Shown: positions 1 through 8,898, counted from the first letter of the stretch. The stretch is 64,000 bases of DNA from Polymorphum gilvum SL003B-26A1 (GCF_000192745.1 NC_015259.1:2619001-2683000), one strand, 5' to 3'. The notes: generated by a model not told the origin, from the letters alone. Translations and numbers: made by a program.

Positions 1-1
1 C

Positions 2-391
2 GCCTTCGGCATGATCGAAGCGGGTGCCGACGTCATGTATGCTGAGCGTTTCGGCGTCTCGGATGCAGCCAAGGAAAAGGGCGTGCTGGCGATCGGCAAC
101 GTCATCGACACCCAGGCGGACTATCCCGACACGGTGGTCGCCTCTGCGCTGTGGCATTTCGAACCGACGCTCGACCGCGCCGTCGCCGCGGTCAAGGCCG
201 GCACCTTCAAGGCCGAGGACTACGGCGTCTATTCGCAAATGATTCACGGCGGCTGCTCGCTGGCGCCGCTCGGTACCTTCGAGGGCAAGGTGCCCGAAGC
301 GGCGCTGAAACTCGTCGCCGAACGCGAAGCCGCCATCCGCAGCGGAAGCTTCGTGGTCGCGATCAACGACGACGAGCCCAAGTCCTCCTGA
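2..391 (+). CDS. BMP-family ABC transporter substrate-binding protein (3' part)
   Basis: C-terminal 129 residues of a periplasmic binding protein; the gene begins before the window. The visible part matches the last third of the BMP/PnrA-like family, which binds nucleosides or related bases: an 'EAGADVMYAE' stretch, a strand ending in 'VIDTQADYPDTVVAS', and a closing lobe with 'GGCSLAPLGTFEGKVP'. It is the first visible gene of a run of five. The ATPase follows after 12 bases and two permeases and a deaminase come next, so it should deliver ligand to that importer. The ligand cannot be read from this fragment. The downstream cytosine-deaminase-like enzyme suggests a nucleobase or nucleoside. 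Confidence 0.85.
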   Translation, partial: AFGMIEAGADVMYAERFGVSDAAKEKGVLAIGNVIDTQADYPDTVVASALWHFEPTLDRAVAAVKAGTFKAEDYGVYSQMIHGGCSLAPLGTFEGKVPEAALKLVAEREAAIRSGSFVVAINDDEPKSS

Positions 392-403
392 CGGACCGCG
401 GCC

Positions 404-1930
404 ATGACCGAACACCAGGAGGCGCAGGTCGTCCTGCGCCTCGACGGCATCACCAAGCGTTTCGGTCCCGTTCTTGCCAACGACGACATCAGCCTGACGC
501 TGCGTGCCGGCGAGGTGGTGGCGCTTCTCGGCGAGAACGGCGCCGGCAAGACGACACTGATGAACATCCTCTTCGGCCAGTACACGGCCGATTCCGGCTC
601 CGTCGAGGTGTTCGGTCGCGCCCTGCCGCCCGGCAATCCGCGTGTGGCGCTGGCCGCCGGCGTCGGCATGGTGCACCAGCATTTCACGCTGGCCGACAGC
701 CTGACCGTCGCCGAGAACATCCTGCTCGGCACGGTGCCGCTCTGGCGGCCGGGCCTGGCACGCGCACAGGCGCATGCCAGGATCGCCGCGTTGTCACGCG
801 ATTTCGGCCTCGCGGTGCATCTCCATGCGCCGGTCGGCAGCCTGACGGTCGGCGAGCGCCAGCGGGTCGAGATCCTCAAGGCGCTCTATCGCGACGCGCG
901 CATCCTGATCCTCGACGAGCCGACGGCGGTTCTGACGCCACAGGAATCCGCTGCTCTGTTCGCCACGCTCAAGCAGGCGATCGCGCGCGGCCTGGCGGTG
1001 ATCTTCATCACCCACAAGCTGCACGAGGTCATGGCGGTGGCGGACCGGGTCGTCGTGCTGCGCCATGGCCGCGTCACCGGCGCCTGTCCGACCGCCGACA
1101 CCGACCGCCACCGTCTCGCCGAGATGATGGTCGGGGCCGAGATCGTCGCTCCGGCCGTCGCGCCCCAGGCGCCGGGCGAGGTGCTTCTGGCGCTCGAGGA
1201 CGTCTACACCCAAGCAAAAGGCACAGCCGTCGGCCTGAAAGGCCTTTCCCTGGAGCTTCGGGCGGGCCAGATCACCGGCCTCGCCGGCGTGGCCGGCAAC
1301 GGCCAGTCCCCGCTGGCGGACCTGGTTTCGGGCGTGCTGCGCCCTTCCTCCGGCCACATCCGCGGCGTCGACGGCGAATGGACGCCGCGGACCGCGCTCG
1401 CCATGGGCATCGGGCGCATCCCGGAAGACCGCCACAAGACGGGCACCATCGCCGATTTCACCCTGGCCGAGAACGCCATCCTGGAGGCCTACGACAAGCC
1501 TCCCTTCTCGCGGCGCGGCTGGATGAACCATGGCGCGGCCGACGCCTTCGCGCACCGGCTGATCGCGGAGTTCGACGTGCGCTGCCCCGGACCGGACATC
1601 CGCATCCGCCTGCTGTCGGGCGGCAACATGCAGAAGCTGATCCTCGGCCGCGTGCTGGCGCCCCATCCCAGGATCATCCTCGCCAACCAGCCCGTGCGCG
1701 GCCTCGACATCGGTGCGGTCACCTATATCCAGGAACGACTGCTCGCCGCGCGGGCGATGGGCGCCGCCGTCCTGCTCATTTCGGAAGACCTGGACGAGAT
1801 CATGGCCTTGTCCGACGTCATCCACGTCATCAGCGAGGGGCGCCTGTCGCCGGCATTTTCCCGCGGCACCATGAGCCCGGCCGACCTCGGCCGCTGGATG
1901 GCGGGAGAAGGGTTCGAGCATGCGGCTTGA
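404..1930 (+). CDS. Nucleoside/sugar-type ABC transporter ATPase, two ABC domains
   Basis: 508-residue ATPase with two tandem ABC domains, the form used by BMP/nucleoside and CUT2 sugar importers. The first domain has a good Walker A (GENGAGKT, residues 43-50), signature 'LTVGERQR' and Walker B 'ILILDEPTA'. The second has a degenerate Walker A ('GVAGNGQSP') and signature 'LLSGGNMQK', and 'ANQP' where a canonical Walker B would have DEP. Only the first site is therefore expected to hydrolyse ATP well, which is normal for this class. It overlaps the first permease gene by 11 bases, so translation is probably coupled. It energises uptake of the ligand caught by the binding protein upstream. Confidence 0.93.
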   Translation: MTEHQEAQVVLRLDGITKRFGPVLANDDISLTLRAGEVVALLGENGAGKTTLMNILFGQYTADSGSVEVFGRALPPGNPRVALAAGVGMVHQHFTLADSLTVAENILLGTVPLWRPGLARAQAHARIAALSRDFGLAVHLHAPVGSLTVGERQRVEILKALYRDARILILDEPTAVLTPQESAALFATLKQAIARGLAVIFITHKLHEVMAVADRVVVLRHGRVTGACPTADTDRHRLAEMMVGAEIVAPAVAPQAPGEVLLALEDVYTQAKGTAVGLKGLSLELRAGQITGLAGVAGNGQSPLADLVSGVLRPSSGHIRGVDGEWTPRTALAMGIGRIPEDRHKTGTIADFTLAENAILEAYDKPPFSRRGWMNHGAADAFAHRLIAEFDVRCPGPDIRIRLLSGGNMQKLILGRVLAPHPRIILANQPVRGLDIGAVTYIQERLLAARAMGAAVLLISEDLDEIMALSDVIHVISEGRLSPAFSRGTMSPADLGRWMAGEGFEHAA

Positions 1931-2969
1931 GCCGATCGCCAATCCCTCGCTCGCACGACGCCTGGGTCTGCCCGCGCTCGCGCTCGCCGCTACCGTGGCG
2001 ATCGGCTCCGCGCTCGCGATGGCCGCGGGGGCAGATCCCTTCGCCACCCTCGGCCTCATCGTCAAGGGCGCCTTCGGGTCTCGCTTCGCTCTGCTGGAAA
2101 CCCTGAACCGTGCGACGCCGCTGATCTTCACCGGGCTCGCCGTCGCGGTCGCCTTCCGCGCCAAGCTTTGGAACATCGGTGCCGAAGCCCAGCTCTACGC
2201 CGGCGCTGTCATGGCGGTCGTGCTCGGCACCGGCCTCCTCGCCTGGCCGATGCCGCTGCTGCTTCCGGCCATGGGTATTTCGGCCATGCTGGCCGGCGCG
2301 CTTGTCCTGCTCGGCCCCGCGCTTTTGAAGATCCGGCTCGGCGTCGACGAGGTGGTGACGACACTGCTGCTCAATTTCGTCGTGCTGCTGATTGTCTCGC
2401 TGCTGCTGGAAGGGCCGCTCAAGGATCCAATGGGCATGGGCTGGCCGCAATCCAGGCGGTTGGTTGCGGAGGCGCGCCTGCCACGCATCGTCGAGGAGCT
2501 ACGTCTGCATTGGGGCTTCGCCCTTGCCCTAATCGCCGCGGCAACGGTATGGCTGATCCAGGCGCGCACGACGCTCGGCTACGAGATGCGCGCGGTCGGG
2601 CTGAACCGGCGGGCGGCGGAATTCGCCGGCATCCCGGTCAACCGCGTGATCGTCAAGACGGCGCTGCTGTCGGGAGGTCTTGCCGCCCTCGCTGGATTTT
2701 CCGAGGTTTCCGGCCTCAAGGGCAACCTGACGCTCAACCTGTCGCCCGGCTTCGGTTACACAGGCGTCATCGTCGCCATGCTGGCCCTGCTCCACCCGCT
2801 CGGAGTCGTTGCTGCCGCGTTGTTCGTGGCGGGTGTCTTCGTCGGCTCCGATTCGATGAGCCGGGCCGCCGGCGTGCCGACCTACATCGCCGACATCCTG
2901 CTTGCCGTGGCGCTGCTGACGATGGTTCTCGCGATCGGACTGACCAGGATGCGGGTGAAGTGGCGATGA
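1920..2969 (+). CDS. ABC transporter permease 1 (nucleoside-type)
   Basis: 349-residue hydrophobic inner-membrane protein of the BPD_transp_2 permease family, with about eight to ten membrane segments. It has the typical 'EAQLYAGA' and 'GVDEVVTTLLLNF' stretches and, near the centre, the coupling-helix region 'LGYEMRAVGLNRRAAEFAGI', which contacts the ATPase. The ATG start lies inside the end of the ATPase gene. The stop overlaps the next permease start in an ATGA. With its partner it forms the heterodimeric channel of the importer. Confidence 0.9.
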   Translation: MRLEPIANPSLARRLGLPALALAATVAIGSALAMAAGADPFATLGLIVKGAFGSRFALLETLNRATPLIFTGLAVAVAFRAKLWNIGAEAQLYAGAVMAVVLGTGLLAWPMPLLLPAMGISAMLAGALVLLGPALLKIRLGVDEVVTTLLLNFVVLLIVSLLLEGPLKDPMGMGWPQSRRLVAEARLPRIVEELRLHWGFALALIAAATVWLIQARTTLGYEMRAVGLNRRAAEFAGIPVNRVIVKTALLSGGLAALAGFSEVSGLKGNLTLNLSPGFGYTGVIVAMLALLHPLGVVAAALFVAGVFVGSDSMSRAAGVPTYIADILLAVALLTMVLAIGLTRMRVKWR

Positions 2970-3913
2970 CCGAGATAGTCGATATCCTGCTTTCGGCCAG
3001 CTTCTGGGTCGCGGTGGTGCGCATCGCCTCGCCGCTTTTGTTTGCCACCATGGGCGAACTCATCTGCGAACGGGCGGGCGTGCTCAACCTCGGCATCGAG
3101 GGCATCATGGTCGTCGGCGCCTTCGCCGGCTGGATCGCGGTCTGGTCCGGCGCCGACCTGTGGACCGGCGTCGCGGTGGCCATGCTGGCCGGCATGGCGT
3201 TCGGCCTGCTGCACGGCGTGCTGACCGTCCCCTTCGGCCTGTCGCAGCATGTCGTCGGCCTCGGCATCACGCTGCTGGCCACGTCCGCGACCTATTTCGC
3301 CTACCGGCTCGCGCTGCCGCGGGTGACGACACCGCCGAAGATCGACCCCTTCGCGCCGTTGCCCGTTCCGCTGCTGTCCGAGATCCCGCTCGTCGGCCCT
3401 GCCCTGTTCGCACAGACGCCGCTGACCTATCTCGCCTTTGCCTGCGCCGCTCTGGTGTCGCTGGTGCTCTATCGCACGCCGCTCGGCCTCGCCTTGCGCG
3501 CGGCGGGCGAGAACCCGGCCGCAGTGGCGGCCCAGGGCCTGTCGGTGACCGGGCTTCGCCTCGGCGCCGTCGTCGTCGGGTCCGGCCTGATGGCCGTCGG
3601 CGGCGCCTTCCTGACCATGAGCGCGTTCAATTCCTTCTTCTTCGAGATGGTCAACGGGCGCGGCTGGATCTGCATCGCGCTGGTCGTCTTCGGCGCCTGG
3701 CGGCCAGGCAAGGCAGCGCTCGGCGCGTTGCTGTTCGCCGCCTTCGACGCGTTCCAGATCCGCCTGCAGCAGACCGCCATCGGCGCCGGCATCCCCTACC
3801 AGATCTTCCTGATGCTGCCGTTCCTGCTTTCGATTCTCGCACTCATCCTGATGTCGCGCCGGGCCGAGGTGCCGGCGGCCCTGATGGTGCCATTCAACAA
3901 GGGAGAGCGGTGA
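2966..3913 (+). CDS. ABC transporter permease 2 (nucleoside-type)
   Basis: 315-residue second permease of the importer, same superfamily as permease 1. Its N-terminus carries the signature region around 'GELICERAGVLNLGIEGIM', which marks the second permease in BMP-linked systems. Its coupling region is 'TPLGLALRAAGENPAAVAAQG'. The ATG start is fixed by the four-base ATGA overlap with permease 1, and its stop overlaps the deaminase start in the same way (TGATG). The gene set is one translationally coupled operon. Confidence 0.9.
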   Translation: MTEIVDILLSASFWVAVVRIASPLLFATMGELICERAGVLNLGIEGIMVVGAFAGWIAVWSGADLWTGVAVAMLAGMAFGLLHGVLTVPFGLSQHVVGLGITLLATSATYFAYRLALPRVTTPPKIDPFAPLPVPLLSEIPLVGPALFAQTPLTYLAFACAALVSLVLYRTPLGLALRAAGENPAAVAAQGLSVTGLRLGAVVVGSGLMAVGGAFLTMSAFNSFFFEMVNGRGWICIALVVFGAWRPGKAALGALLFAAFDAFQIRLQQTAIGAGIPYQIFLMLPFLLSILALILMSRRAEVPAALMVPFNKGER

Positions 3914-5190
3914 TGTTCGATCTTCTCGTCCGCGGCGGCACGCTGCCCGATGGCACCGTCGCCGACATCGGCATCCGGGGCGAGCGCATCGCGGCGGTCG
4001 GGCGCCTCGACGGCGCCGAGGCCGGCGAGGTGATCGACGCCGCGGGCGATCTCGTCAGCCCGCCGTTCGTCGATCCGCATTTTCACATGGATGCGGTGCT
4101 GAGCTACGGCACCCCGCGCGTCAATGCATCGGGAACGCTGCTGGAGGGCATTGCGCTGTGGGGCGAGTTGCGCGAGCTCGCGACGGTCGACGACCTGGTC
4201 GAACGCGCCCTGGCCTATTGCGACTGGGCCGTCAGCATGGGCCTGCTCGCCATCCGCAGCCATGTCGACACTACGCCCGACCATCTGCGCGGGGTCGAGG
4301 CCCTGCTGGAGGTGAAGCGCCGCGTCGCACCCTATCTCGACCTGCAATTGGTCGCCTTCCCCCAGGACGGCCTCTACCGCACGCCGACCGGACGGGCGAA
4401 CCTGATCCGGGCGCTCGACAGAGGCGTCGACGTGGTCGGCGGCATCCCGCATTTCGAACGCACGATGGAGGAGGGCCGCGCCTCCGTGCGCGACCTGTGC
4501 GAGATCGCCGCCGAGCGGGGCCTACGCATCGACCTGCATTGCGACGAGACCGACGACCCTCTCAGCCGGCACGTCGAGACGCTGGCCTTCGAGGTGCAGC
4601 GACTCGGGCTGCAGGGTCGAGCCGCCGGCAGTCACCTGACCTCGATGCACTCGATGGACAACTACTATGTCTCCAAGCTGCTGCCCCTGATCGCCGAGGC
4701 GGAGGTGGCGGCGATCCCGAACCCGCTGATCAACATCACGCTTCAGGGCCGGCACGACACCTATCCGAAGCGGCGCGGCCTGACGCGGGTGAAGGAGATG
4801 CAGGCCCACGGCATCACGGTCGGCTGGGGCCAGGACTGCGTTTTGGATCCGTGGTACTCGCTCGGCACCGCCGACATGCTGGACGTCGCCTTCATGGGCC
4901 TGCACGTCGCCCAGATGACCCATCCGGCCGAGATGCGCCGCTGCTTCGACATGGTGACGCTCGACAACGCCCGCATCCTCGGCCTGGACGGTTACGGCCT
5001 TGCGCCCGGCGACAGGGCCTCGCTGGTGGTTCTGGACGCAGGCGACCCCGTCGAGGCCCTGCGCCTGCGCCCCGCCCGCCTTGCCGTCGTGTCCGCAGGC
5101 AAGGTGGTCGCACGCGCGCCGCGCGGCGATGCGGCGCTCGCCCTGCCCGGCCGCGACGCGCGGGTCCGCCGCCGCCATCGACCCGCCTGA
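3913..5190 (+). CDS. Cytosine-deaminase-like amidohydrolase
   Basis: 425-residue metal-dependent amidohydrolase resembling E. coli cytosine deaminase (CodA) along its length. Metal motif 'DPHFHMD', substrate glutamine in 'VAFPQDG', catalytic 'HCDETDD', metal histidine in 'SHLTSMHS' and 'RHDTYPKRRGLTRVKEM' all line up. The distal motif is 'GQDCVLDPW' where CodA has 'GHDDVFDPW': the metal Asp is kept but neighbours differ, so the substrate may be another pyrimidine or related ring rather than cytosine. It sits last in the importer operon and its start overlaps the second permease stop. Likely role: deaminating the imported base in the cytoplasm. The C-terminal tail is short and Arg-rich. Confidence 0.82.
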   Translation: MFDLLVRGGTLPDGTVADIGIRGERIAAVGRLDGAEAGEVIDAAGDLVSPPFVDPHFHMDAVLSYGTPRVNASGTLLEGIALWGELRELATVDDLVERALAYCDWAVSMGLLAIRSHVDTTPDHLRGVEALLEVKRRVAPYLDLQLVAFPQDGLYRTPTGRANLIRALDRGVDVVGGIPHFERTMEEGRASVRDLCEIAAERGLRIDLHCDETDDPLSRHVETLAFEVQRLGLQGRAAGSHLTSMHSMDNYYVSKLLPLIAEAEVAAIPNPLINITLQGRHDTYPKRRGLTRVKEMQAHGITVGWGQDCVLDPWYSLGTADMLDVAFMGLHVAQMTHPAEMRRCFDMVTLDNARILGLDGYGLAPGDRASLVVLDAGDPVEALRLRPARLAVVSAGKVVARAPRGDAALALPGRDARVRRRHRPA

Positions 5191-5211
5191 ACGGGCGACC
5201 GGCTGGATCTC

Positions 5212-5970
5212 CTAACGATTCGGCAGCGCCAGGTCCGCTGCCCAGTCCTCGGCAATCGGCTTGGCCGCCGCGAGCAAGGCATCCACGGCGGTCTCCGCAG
5301 CGATCCCGGCCAGCTGCACGAGAGAAGCTGACGCCTGCGGATCGCAGCGCAGGTCGGACCCAGCCAGCGCGTGGAACCGATTGACCGCCTCGGCGCCGCC
5401 GCGGACGTCCGCAGCGATCAGGATCGAAGCTTCCGCAACGACCGCACCCTTACCGCCCCAGGCCTGGGACAGGCCGGCGACTTTCCGTCCGTCGACCGAA
5501 ATGTCGTAGCGTCCCCGGCAGAAGGCGTTCGCGATCTCGCCGACCCGCGACGGCATGCCCAGATTCGCCAGCCCCTGCCGGACCAGGCCGGCGAGACGAT
5601 CGTAGAGCCGGTCGAAATCGACGTCCGGCACGCCCTTGCGGGTCAGCAGCGAGACCTGCAGCGTGCCCGGTCCGATCGGAAAGGCGCTGCCGCCGCCGCG
5701 CCGCACGACGATGGGCCAGCCCGCGAGGTCAAGCCGTTCCAGGGCCTCGGCAAATGCGGGCAGACGAGCCTCCGACCGGGTGACCGACAGCGCCTGTGCC
5801 GTCCGCCACAGCACGACGCAGGGCGACTGACTACCCTGCGCGACGGTTTCGGACAAGACGGACAGGTCGTCGAACCTCCGTCTGGCGTCGAGGGGCTCCG
5901 TCTCGACCAGGATAGGGGCCGGCACCGCGCCGACCTCCGGCCGGTGCAACCTTCTTGCCGTCGTCTCCAT
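5212..5970 (-). CDS. Lipoate-protein ligase A family protein
   Basis: 252-residue protein of the biotin/lipoate A/B ligase fold. It keeps the 'VVRRGGGSAFPIGPGTLQ' loop, equivalent to the RRxTGGG nucleotide/lipoate loop of LplA, and the invariant lysine in 'DGRKVAGLSQ'. No C-terminal accessory domain is visible. The ATG at 5970 was chosen because homology starts there; an upstream extension would be low-complexity Arg-rich sequence. It lies 26 bases downstream of a stand-alone lipoyl-domain gene and ends the E1 alpha/E1 beta/lipoyl operon. The obvious inference is that it attaches or transfers lipoate (or octanoate) to that carrier. Octanoyltransferase activity would be the alternative. Confidence 0.8.
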   Translation of the reverse strand: METTARRLHRPEVGAVPAPILVETEPLDARRRFDDLSVLSETVAQGSQSPCVVLWRTAQALSVTRSEARLPAFAEALERLDLAGWPIVVRRGGGSAFPIGPGTLQVSLLTRKGVPDVDFDRLYDRLAGLVRQGLANLGMPSRVGEIANAFCRGRYDISVDGRKVAGLSQAWGGKGAVVAEASILIAADVRGGAEAVNRFHALAGSDLRCDPQASASLVQLAGIAAETAVDALLAAAKPIAEDWAADLALPNR

Positions 5971-5996
5971 CGGGCCCCTTCGGCTCCCTGTTCGTC

Positions 5997-6233
5997 CTAG
6001 CCGACCGTCCCGATCACCGATCCCGGCGTCACCACGCCGTCCTTGGGAACCGTGACGGTCAGCGTGCCGGACGCCGGGGCGACGATGTCGTAGCTGGTCT
6101 TCTCGACCATCAGCTCGGCCACGGTGTCGCCTTCCTCCACCGCGCTGCCCGATCGGTAGAACCAGTTGGCGACGATGCCTTCCGGCGTCTTGCCCGTGTC
6201 CCACAGGCCGGGCGGAATGACGATATCGACCAT
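5997..6233 (-). CDS. Stand-alone lipoyl-domain carrier protein
   Basis: 78-residue protein that is only a lipoyl domain. The attachment lysine is K45 in 'MVEKTSYDI', at the tip of the expected hairpin, followed by 'VAPASGTL'. No peripheral-subunit-binding or acyltransferase domain follows; the stop comes directly after the last strand ('SVIGTVG'). It follows E1 beta by 4 bases and precedes the ligase-like gene. In acetoin and pyruvate dehydrogenases this domain is the N-terminus of a large E2, so a free carrier is unusual. It may pass the acyl group to an E2 encoded elsewhere or to another acceptor. Confidence 0.85.
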   Translation of the reverse strand: MVDIVIPPGLWDTGKTPEGIVANWFYRSGSAVEEGDTVAELMVEKTSYDIVAPASGTLTVTVPKDGVVTPGSVIGTVG

Positions 6234-6237
6234 GATC

Positions 6238-7257
6238 CTACGCCGCCTTTCCGAGCGTTTGGCGGACGGCCGCGCCGATCTTGTCCGCATTGGGCAGGGC
6301 GAAGTCTTCCATCGGCCGGCTGTAGGGGATAGGGATATCCGGATAGGCGACCCGACGGGGTGCTGCCTTGAGCAGGGATATGTCGGTCTCCACGACCGAG
6401 GCGATCACCTCGGCGGTCAGGCCGTAGCTGGAGTAATCCTCGTCGACGACGACCAGGCGCCCGGTCTTGCGTACCGACTCCACCACCGTCTTGCGGTCGA
6501 GCGGCACCAGCGTGCGCAGGTCGATCACCTCCGCATCGATGCCGTCGGCGGCGAGCGCCTCGGCCGCCTCCATCGCCCTGTGCACCATCATCGAGATCGC
6601 GACGATGGTGACGTCCCTGCCCTCGCGCAGCACCTTGGCCTCGCCGAAGGGAATCGCATAGGCGTCCTCCGGCACGATCGCGGCCGCCGACTGCGGCCAG
6701 TTCATCCAGGCAAGGCCCTGAAGCCCCTTGTGGAACATGTAGATCACCGGGCTGTCGTCGCGGATCGCCGAGATCATCAATCCCTTGGCATCGTAGGCGT
6801 TGGAGGGCGCGACAACCTTCAGGCCCGGCAGGTGGGCGAAGGTCGCGTGCAGGGCCTGCGAATGCTGGCCGGCGTCGTTGTAGCCGCCGCCCGTGGCGGT
6901 CATCAGCACCATCGGCACCTTGCAGTTACCGCCTGAAAAATAGATGTTTTTTGCGGCCAGATTGGAGATGGAGTCCATGCACACGCCATAGAAGTCGACG
7001 AACATCAGTTCGGCGATCGGCCGCATGCCGGCCATCGCGGCGCCGACGGCGGCGCCGATGAATCCGGTCTCCGAGATCGGGGTGTCGCGCACCCGCTCTT
7101 CCCCGAACTCGTCGAGCAGGCCGGCGGTGGCGCCGAAGATGCCGCCGTAGGTGCCGATGTCCTCGCCCATGACGAAAACGGACGGGTCGGTGCGCATTTC
7201 CTGGGCGATGGCCTCCGCCATGGCCCGCGAAACGGTGAGTTCGCGATTGCTTTTCAT
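6238..7257 (-). CDS. 2-oxoacid (acetoin-type) dehydrogenase E1 beta
   Basis: 339-residue transketolase-like subunit that completes the TPP site of an alpha2beta2 E1 component. It shows 'MGEDIGTYGG' near the start, 'RVRDTPISETGFIGAAVGAAMAGMRP' (split here only for reference to the conserved ETGF-GAA core), and a C-terminal domain with 'EVIDLRTLVPLD'. A purine-rich ribosome site (cgaggaggc) precedes the ATG at 7257. It follows E1 alpha by 36 bases. Closest known roles are acetoin dehydrogenase (AcoB) and pyruvate or branched-chain 2-oxoacid dehydrogenase E1 beta; the sequence alone does not say which substrate. Confidence 0.9.
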   Translation of the reverse strand: MKSNRELTVSRAMAEAIAQEMRTDPSVFVMGEDIGTYGGIFGATAGLLDEFGEERVRDTPISETGFIGAAVGAAMAGMRPIAELMFVDFYGVCMDSISNLAAKNIYFSGGNCKVPMVLMTATGGGYNDAGQHSQALHATFAHLPGLKVVAPSNAYDAKGLMISAIRDDSPVIYMFHKGLQGLAWMNWPQSAAAIVPEDAYAIPFGEAKVLREGRDVTIVAISMMVHRAMEAAEALAADGIDAEVIDLRTLVPLDRKTVVESVRKTGRLVVVDEDYSSYGLTAEVIASVVETDISLLKAAPRRVAYPDIPIPYSRPMEDFALPNADKIGAAVRQTLGKAA

Positions 7258-7293
7258 CGTGGTGCCTCCTCGGGCGAAAGTCGTCGGGATCGG

Positions 7294-8280
7294 TCAGGCG
7301 AAGACATGCTCGAGCGCCTCTTCAGGCGCCGGATAGTCGCTGTCTCGGGCAAATTTTATTGCCGCATCAACACGTTGCCTCGCCTTCGCGGCGACTGCGT
7401 CGAGATCGGCACGCGTCGCCGCGCCGCTCTCCAGCATGTGTTTCGTCAGCCGGTCGATCGGGTCCTTCGCCTTCAGCGCGGCGACTTCGCCGGCCGGACG
7501 ATAGAGTTCCGGGTCGCCCTGGAAGTGGCCGTAGTAGCGGTAGGTCTCGATCTCGATCAGGGTCGGGCCGTCGCCGCGGCGGGCGCGGGCGACCGCTTCG
7601 CCGGCGGCCTTGAACACCTCCAGCGTGTCGTTATCCGCCACATGGACGCCGGGGATGCCGTAGGCGGCGGCACGCACGGCGTTGTCGCGGACGGCAGTAG
7701 ACTTCGCCTTCGGCACCGAGATGCCCCAAGCGTTATCCTCGATCACGAACACGACGCCGAGCTTCCACAGCGCGGCGAGGTTGAGCGCCTCGTGAAATGC
7801 GCCCTGGTTGGCCGCACCGTCGCCGACATAGGAGACGGCGACGGAGTCCCGCCCCTGCAGGCGGGCGGCAAGGGCAGCGCCCACGGCCGGCCCGGTGCCC
7901 TGGGCGATGATCCCCGAACAGGCAAAATTGACAGCCGGATCAAGCAGATGCATGTGGCCGCCGCGGCCTCCTGCAAGGCCCGTCTTCTTGCCGAAAATCT
8001 CCGCCGTCATGCGGTTGAGGTCGACACCCTTGGCGATCGCGGCGTGGTGCGGGCGATGGGTGGCGGTCACCGTGTCGTCGGCGCGCAGGTGCACGCAGAC
8101 GCCGGCGGCACAGGGTTCCTGGCCCGCCGCAAGGTGCATTTCCCCGGGTACCGGCCCCGAGCCGATGTCGAACTTCGGCGTCTTCCCCTCCATGTAGATG
8201 GCGGCAAGGCTGTCCTCGTAATAACGGGCCTCGACCATCTTGTCATACATCCAGATGAGCTGATCCTTGCCGGGCGTCAT
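7294..8280 (-). CDS. 2-oxoacid (acetoin-type) dehydrogenase E1 alpha
   Basis: 328-residue TPP-binding E1 alpha subunit. The diphosphate motif is 'GDGAANQGAFHEALNLA' ending in '...IEDNAWGIS', and the region 'GRGGHMHLLDP' is typical of AcoA/PdhA. The ATG at 8280 has a strong ribosome site (ggagga, 6 bases upstream), so longer starts were rejected. It is the first gene of the four-gene minus-strand operon E1 alpha, E1 beta, lipoyl protein, ligase. No E2 acyltransferase or E3 is next to it. The divergent small gene on the other side leaves about 200 bases for a promoter, in which I saw no clear operator. Confidence 0.9.
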   Translation of the reverse strand: MTPGKDQLIWMYDKMVEARYYEDSLAAIYMEGKTPKFDIGSGPVPGEMHLAAGQEPCAAGVCVHLRADDTVTATHRPHHAAIAKGVDLNRMTAEIFGKKTGLAGGRGGHMHLLDPAVNFACSGIIAQGTGPAVGAALAARLQGRDSVAVSYVGDGAANQGAFHEALNLAALWKLGVVFVIEDNAWGISVPKAKSTAVRDNAVRAAAYGIPGVHVADNDTLEVFKAAGEAVARARRGDGPTLIEIETYRYYGHFQGDPELYRPAGEVAALKAKDPIDRLTKHMLESGAATRADLDAVAAKARQRVDAAIKFARDSDYPAPEEALEHVFA

Positions 8281-8465
8281 GGCGTGTCCTCCTTGATGCG
8301 GGGGCCGTTGACGACCTCCCGATTTCTTCCAGGGTGAGTGTGCCGCAATCCTCTGCGAGCCGGTTTGACCGAGCGCAATCTGCAGGCGAATTGCTCGGCT
8401 GGTGCGTGACCTCCCACCACCGGCGCGGGGAACAAACCGCCCGCGACCGCGTTGGTGGAGGGTAG

Positions 8466-8708
<243 letters not shown>

Positions 8709-8728
8709 CGACACCGGAGCGTGTCCGG

Positions 8729-8761
8729 CTTCCCTCCGGCTTCCCTCCTGCTTCCCTCCGG
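8729..8761. repeat. Three tandem 11-base pyrimidine-rich units
   Basis: CTTCCCTCCGG occurs three times head to tail (middle copy ends CTG). It lies 20 bases after the small acidic gene. Read on the plus strand each unit contains CCTCC, the anti-Shine-Dalgarno core; on the minus strand it reads GGAGG. Confidence 0.9.
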
Positions 8762-8816
8762 AGACCTGTCGAACTCCTGTCGGAAACCTGCCGGACGAGT
8801 GCCAAAATCTGATGGA

Positions 8817-8842
8817 GGCGCGCCGGGAGATCCCGGCGCGCC
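8817..8842. terminator. Perfect 12-base inverted repeat, likely bidirectional terminator
   Basis: GGCGCGCCGGGA, a two-base loop, then its exact complement. It lies between the small plus-strand gene and the minus-strand GntR remnant, where a shared terminator is expected. There is no T-run on either side, so termination efficiency is uncertain. Confidence 0.6.
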
Positions 8843-8870
8843 GACCGTCGCCTCACGACAGGCCCGCAGT

Positions 8871-8898
8871 CAGGGGCTGCGGGTCAGGGGCCGCGGGT
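8871..8898. repeat. Tandem 14-base repeat spanning the GntR remnant stop codon
   Basis: CAGGGGCTGCGGGT followed directly by CAGGGGCCGCGGGT (one mismatch). The stop codon (tca on the plus strand) lies across the boundary and is regenerated by each unit, so the duplication did not change the reading frame end. Confidence 0.85.
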
